Shown: positions 5,501-7,927 of the stretch, piece by piece
Position numbering within the stretch: position 1 is the first letter of the stretch
Layout of the letters: each line of letters begins with the position of its first letter
From: JANMDU01 sp031388245
GTDB taxonomy: Bacteria; Pseudomonadota; Gammaproteobacteria; Burkholderiales; Burkholderiaceae_C
Direction of reading: 5' to 3'
NCBI GenBank assembly: GCA_031388245.1
Contig: JANNED010000020.1
Location: 1 to 7,927 of the forward strand
Length of the DNA: 7,927 nucleotides
Translations under genes and position numbers: made by a program
Notes under the pieces: generated by a model
Told to the model about the DNA's origin: nothing
What the model saw: only the letters and a program-made list of their open reading frames with translations
Databases searched by the model: none

Positions 5501-7087
5501 CTACTTCTTGTCTTTGAAGAGGTCGTCAATTTTCTTTTGTTCATCCGCTGCGGTTTTGTCTGTCGCAGCTTGATCAGCAGCCGATGGCAGCGCAAAAGGA
5601 TCTGTCGATGCCGCTGGCGTGGAGCTGGTTGGGTTGAGCGCTGCTGCTGGATCTTTAGATGCAGCTTCTGCTTCAGCAGGGATTTCAATCTTCACTTTGT
5701 CAATGTCCACCACGATTTCTTTGTCAAGGAACATCGTCACACTTTGCGGCACGAAAATCACGATCGCTACCAGCATCAGTTGCATAATGATCCACGGAAT
5801 TGATCCCATGTAAATATCGTTGGACTTCACCGGTTCAGGTATTCGTTTCTCTTTCCATAGCGTGTCCGCTATGCCTCGCAAGTAAAAGAGTGCAAAGCCA
5901 AATGGCGGATGCATGAAGCTCGTCTGCAAATTAACGCAAAGCAACACGCCGAACCAAATCAGATCAATGCCGAGTTTATCGGCTACAGGAGCGAGCATGG
6001 GCACCACAATGAAGGCGATTTCAAAGAAGTCCAAGAAGAAAGCGAGGAAGAACACAAAGATGTTCACCACAATCAAAAAGCCCACTTGTCCCCCCGGCAA
6101 GCCTGAGAGCAAATGCTCGACCCATTTGTGGCCATCCACACCTTGGAACACTTGGCTGAACACACGCGAGCCGATCAAGATAAACACCACCATGGCGGTC
6201 AGGCGCATCGTGCCCACCATGGCTTCCCAGAGCAAAGCTTTGGATAAGCGTCCGTACATGGCCGCCAAAATCAAGCCACCCACCACGCCCATGGCTCCTG
6301 CCTCTGTAGGCGTCGCAATCGCTGTATTCTGAAAGGGCAGTCCGCCCATTGATCCCAACACAGTAAAGATCAACACAGCCGAGGGAACAATGCCACGTAA
6401 GCATTTCTTCCATAACGCCCAACCATGCAGGGTGCGCGCTGTCACAGGCACGCTGGGTAAATAGTCTGGCTTGATGCGGCTGAGCATGAAGGTATAAGCC
6501 GCAAAGAAAAGAATTTGCAAGATGGATGGTCCCCATGCACCTTTGTACATATCACCAACAGGCTTGCCCAACTGATCTGCCAACACCACGAGCACCAACG
6601 ATGGCGGTACAAGCTGGGTGATCGTGCCCGATGCTGCCAATACCCCTGTGGCATAGCGCATGTTGTAGCCATAGCGCATCATGACGGGCAAAGAAATCAA
6701 AGCCATTGCAATCACTTGGCCAGCTACGGTGCCGGTGATTGCACCCAAGATAAATCCCACGATGATCACAGAGTAACCCAAGCCACCACGCACCGGGCCA
6801 AAGAGTTGGCCCATCGAGTCAAGCATGTCTTCAGCCAATCCGCACTTCTCAAGTATCGTCCCCATGAAAGTAAAGAAAGGTATGGCCAAAAGCAAATCGT
6901 TGCTCAAAATCGAGAACATGGCCAATGGCAAATTGCTCATGTAAGCCGCAGGAAACCAGCCCATATGAATTGCAAAAAAGCCGCAGCCTAAGCCTAATGC
7001 TGCCAGTGAAAAAGCCACAGGAAAGCCGATCAACATGATGATCACTAAACCCGCAAACATGATGGGAGGGAAATGTTCGACTAGCAT
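5501..7087 (-). CDS. dctM: TRAP transporter large permease subunit, DctM/FcbT3 type, with long hydrophilic C-terminal tail
   Basis: DctM is the transport channel of a TRAP system in the inner membrane, driving substrate uptake with a sodium gradient. The 528-residue protein shows the family landmarks: GFPVAFSLAALGLG (21-34), NDLLLAIPFFTFMGTILEK (63-81), GAITGTVAGQVIAMAL (115-130), ASGTITQLVPPSLVLVVLAD (152-171), TPTEAGAMGVVGGLILA (259-275) and FMHPPFGFALFYL (391-403). About a dozen hydrophobic segments are spread over residues 8-450. A usual DctM has about 425-450 residues. Here an extra tail (about 455-528), rich in Ala, Asp, Lys, Pro and Ser and without membrane segments, follows the last helix. 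The ATG at 7087 is preceded by a weak GAG site. It lies 61 bases after dctQ in the same operon. The substrate presumably is the one bound by the facing DctP, a small organic acid; this is inference. Confidence 0.93.
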   Translation of the reverse strand: MLVEHFPPIMFAGLVIIMLIGFPVAFSLAALGLGCGFFAIHMGWFPAAYMSNLPLAMFSILSNDLLLAIPFFTFMGTILEKCGLAEDMLDSMGQLFGPVRGGLGYSVIIVGFILGAITGTVAGQVIAMALISLPVMMRYGYNMRYATGVLAASGTITQLVPPSLVLVVLADQLGKPVGDMYKGAWGPSILQILFFAAYTFMLSRIKPDYLPSVPVTARTLHGWALWKKCLRGIVPSAVLIFTVLGSMGGLPFQNTAIATPTEAGAMGVVGGLILAAMYGRLSKALLWEAMVGTMRLTAMVVFILIGSRVFSQVFQGVDGHKWVEHLLSGLPGGQVGFLIVVNIFVFFLAFFLDFFEIAFIVVPMLAPVADKLGIDLIWFGVLLCVNLQTSFMHPPFGFALFYLRGIADTLWKEKRIPEPVKSNDIYMGSIPWIIMQLMLVAIVIFVPQSVTMFLDKEIVVDIDKVKIEIPAEAEAASKDPAAALNPTSSTPAASTDPFALPSAADQAATDKTAADEQKKIDDLFKDKK

Positions 7088-7148
7088 TTTTTTGCTCTAT
7101 TCATAAGAATGAAAATCTTTGATGTTGTGAGTGATGCAAGCAGCGAGT

Positions 7149-7688
7149 TCACTGAATCGGCTTCTCGTAATGTGTGCTCATCTCATACTTGCCACCTAAG
7201 TAAGCCAAGCGCTTGATAATTTCAGAGATGCCTTGGAGAAACAAGAGGCCAAAGCCTACAGGCAGAGTGAGGATGGCTGGCCAACGAATCAGGCCACCAG
7301 CGTTTTGACTCATTTCACCTGATATAAAAGCTTGGTAAAAATACGGCACACACATGTAAAACATGAAACCAATGACCGGTAATAAAAAGAACAGCAAACC
7401 AAACAAATCCACGTACACCGGGCCATGCCCTTTGAGTTTGCCGTAGAACAAATCCACGCGCACATGCTCGTTGAGTTTGAGTACATAGGGGGCGCCCAGC
7501 ATGACCGTGACGGCAAACAAGTACCACTGAATCTCTAACCAGCCATTAGAGCTCATATCCAAGCCATAGCGGATGAAAGCATTGCCTGCGCAAATCATGG
7601 CTGATATGAAAACAGCCCAAGATGCGAGTTTGCTCAATTGTTCATTGAGCCAATCAATGCCAAACGCGAATTTGAGTATTGCAGCCAT
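7149..7688 (-). CDS. dctQ: TRAP transporter small permease subunit, DctQ/FcbT2 type
   Basis: DctQ is the four-helix membrane partner of DctM and is needed for transport. The ATG at 7688 is chosen because AAAGGAG lies six bases before it; a longer open frame continues upstream to 7811 but would start inside the insertion sequence and lacks family similarity there. The resulting protein has 179 residues, normal for the family. Hydrophobic segments fall at about 21-39, 52-71, 93-115 and 137-156. The central segment WLEIQWYLFAVTVMLGAPYV followed by LKLNEHVRVDLFYGKL is the family signature, and NEHVRVD is its best-known core. The gene leads the leftward dctQM operon, with dctM 61 bases downstream. 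A weak TTCAT/ATGAA repeat is the only structure seen in that gap. Its control region carries the motif shared with dctP and a nearby insertion sequence. Confidence 0.93.
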   Translation of the reverse strand: MAAILKFAFGIDWLNEQLSKLASWAVFISAMICAGNAFIRYGLDMSSNGWLEIQWYLFAVTVMLGAPYVLKLNEHVRVDLFYGKLKGHGPVYVDLFGLLFFLLPVIGFMFYMCVPYFYQAFISGEMSQNAGGLIRWPAILTLPVGFGLLFLQGISEIIKRLAYLGGKYEMSTHYEKPIQ

Positions 7689-7776
7689 GCACGGCTCCTT
7701 TGTGTGTTTATTAAACTCAACGTATTGTCGCCGTTTCGTTAGGCTTGGCGCTGGCAAAAGCCTGACACGGCAATAT

Positions 7777-7790
7777 GGGGTAATCCCTAG
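7777..7790 (-). promoter_or_regulatory. Shared motif AGGGATTACCCC upstream of dctQM, overlapping the IS target site
   Basis: Read on the minus strand, AGGGATTACCCC (7788-7777) matches the dctP motif at 3580-3591 in 10 of 12 bases and differs only in the two central A/T positions. It lies about 90 bases before the dctQ start, a plausible activator position. CTAG at 7787-7790 overlaps its edge and joins the insertion sequence. No convincing -35/-10 pair was found between it and dctQ. Confidence 0.4.
7787..7790. other. Probable IS5-family target site (CTAG), one copy of the expected duplication
   Basis: CTAG fits the YTAR tetranucleotide that IS5-group elements duplicate on insertion. It directly precedes GGAGACTCTGAACAAGTCC, taken as the left terminal repeat. 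The second copy should follow the right end of the element, outside the window. Confidence 0.5.
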
Positions 7791-7927
7791 GGAGACTCTG
7801 AACAAGTCCACCGATTTCGATTTGCTGCGTTATTGATAGCAGGAGACAAGAGTCATGGAACAAATCAGCTTCAGCGATGCCGACTACGCGGCCAAGAAGA
7901 AAGTCACGCGCCGCGAGAAGCTGCTCT
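7791..7927 (+). mobile_element. Left end of an IS5-family insertion sequence
   Basis: The element is taken to start at GGAGACTCTGAACAAG (7791 on), just after a CTAG target, 64 bases before a transposase start codon. That distance and the G-rich first bases are typical of IS5-family left ends. The right terminal repeat is outside the window, so the boundary is inferred from the target tetranucleotide and from the transposase, not from a repeat pair. Confidence 0.7.
7855..7927 (+). CDS. IS5-family transposase (N-terminal part)
   Basis: The 24 visible residues begin MEQISFSDADYAAKKKVTRR and match the characteristic N-terminus of IS5-family (DDE) transposases, in which a Ser/Phe/Asp/Tyr segment is followed by a lysine/arginine-rich stretch, K-x-TRRE. 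The enzyme would cut and rejoin the ends of its own element. The catalytic DDE residues lie beyond the right edge, so I cannot say whether the gene is intact. AGGAGA at 7841-7846, eight bases before the ATG, is a good ribosome-binding site and supports the start. Confidence 0.82.
   Translation, partial: MEQISFSDADYAAKKKVTRREKLL

Noticed and set aside
7100..7113. TTCAT-AAGA-ATGAA inverted repeat between dctQ and dctM
   Set aside because: It is a 5-bp A/T-rich stem, too weak to be called a terminator or processing site.
7689..7811. Extended N-terminus of dctQ reaching into the insertion sequence
   Set aside because: AAAGGAG six bases before ATG 7688 marks the true start, and the upstream codons cross the inferred IS boundary and do not look like a DctQ.
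1..7927. Novel defence, phage or CRISPR system
   Set aside because: No spaced direct repeats, integrase, toxin-antitoxin pair or nuclease other than XseB was seen; apart from one small membrane protein the genes belong to well-known families.

Overview
The window looks like chromosome of a betaproteobacterium of the order Burkholderiales, most likely the family Comamonadaceae. This is inferred from the xseB-ispA-dxs order with a divergent Rieske oxygenase gene, from TRAP transporters of the TakP/FcbT type, and from moderate GC that is higher in the isoprenoid genes than in the transporter genes. I could not run a database search, so the taxonomic placement is an inference.

Left part (1-3552). 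A partial Rieske-type ring-hydroxylating oxygenase gene runs leftward off the window edge. Divergent from it is a rightward housekeeping block: xseB (exonuclease VII small subunit), ispA (farnesyl diphosphate synthase) 3 bases later, and dxs (1-deoxy-D-xylulose-5-phosphate synthase) 84 bases further on. Dxs makes the first intermediate of the MEP pathway. IspA later condenses the C5 products of that pathway into farnesyl diphosphate for quinone, undecaprenyl and other isoprenoid synthesis.

Middle and right part (3553-7790). All three components of one TRAP transporter are present but split over two facing units. The periplasmic binding protein gene (dctP type, 2-oxoacid/TakP subgroup) is read rightward. 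The small (dctQ) and large (dctM) membrane subunit genes are read leftward as a separate operon. Between the facing units lies a leftward gene for an unrecognised small membrane protein. A perfect 12-bp stem terminator with A and T tracts on both sides sits between dctP and that gene, and a second terminator ends dctQM. Both transporter units carry the same 12-base pattern, AGGGAWWACCCC, upstream, a candidate binding site for a common regulator.

Right edge (7791-7927). The left end of an IS5-family insertion sequence begins immediately after a CTAG tetranucleotide, the kind of target expected for IS5-group elements. Its transposase gene starts at 7855 and leaves the window. The insertion lies right beside the shared motif in the dctQM control region, so it may have changed that operon's regulation.

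I see no CRISPR array, tRNA, rRNA, phage genes or defence system. Most of the window is ordinary core genome. The points worth following up are the split transporter with its shared motif, the IS insertion at that motif, the unrecognised membrane protein, and the long hydrophilic tail on the large permease.
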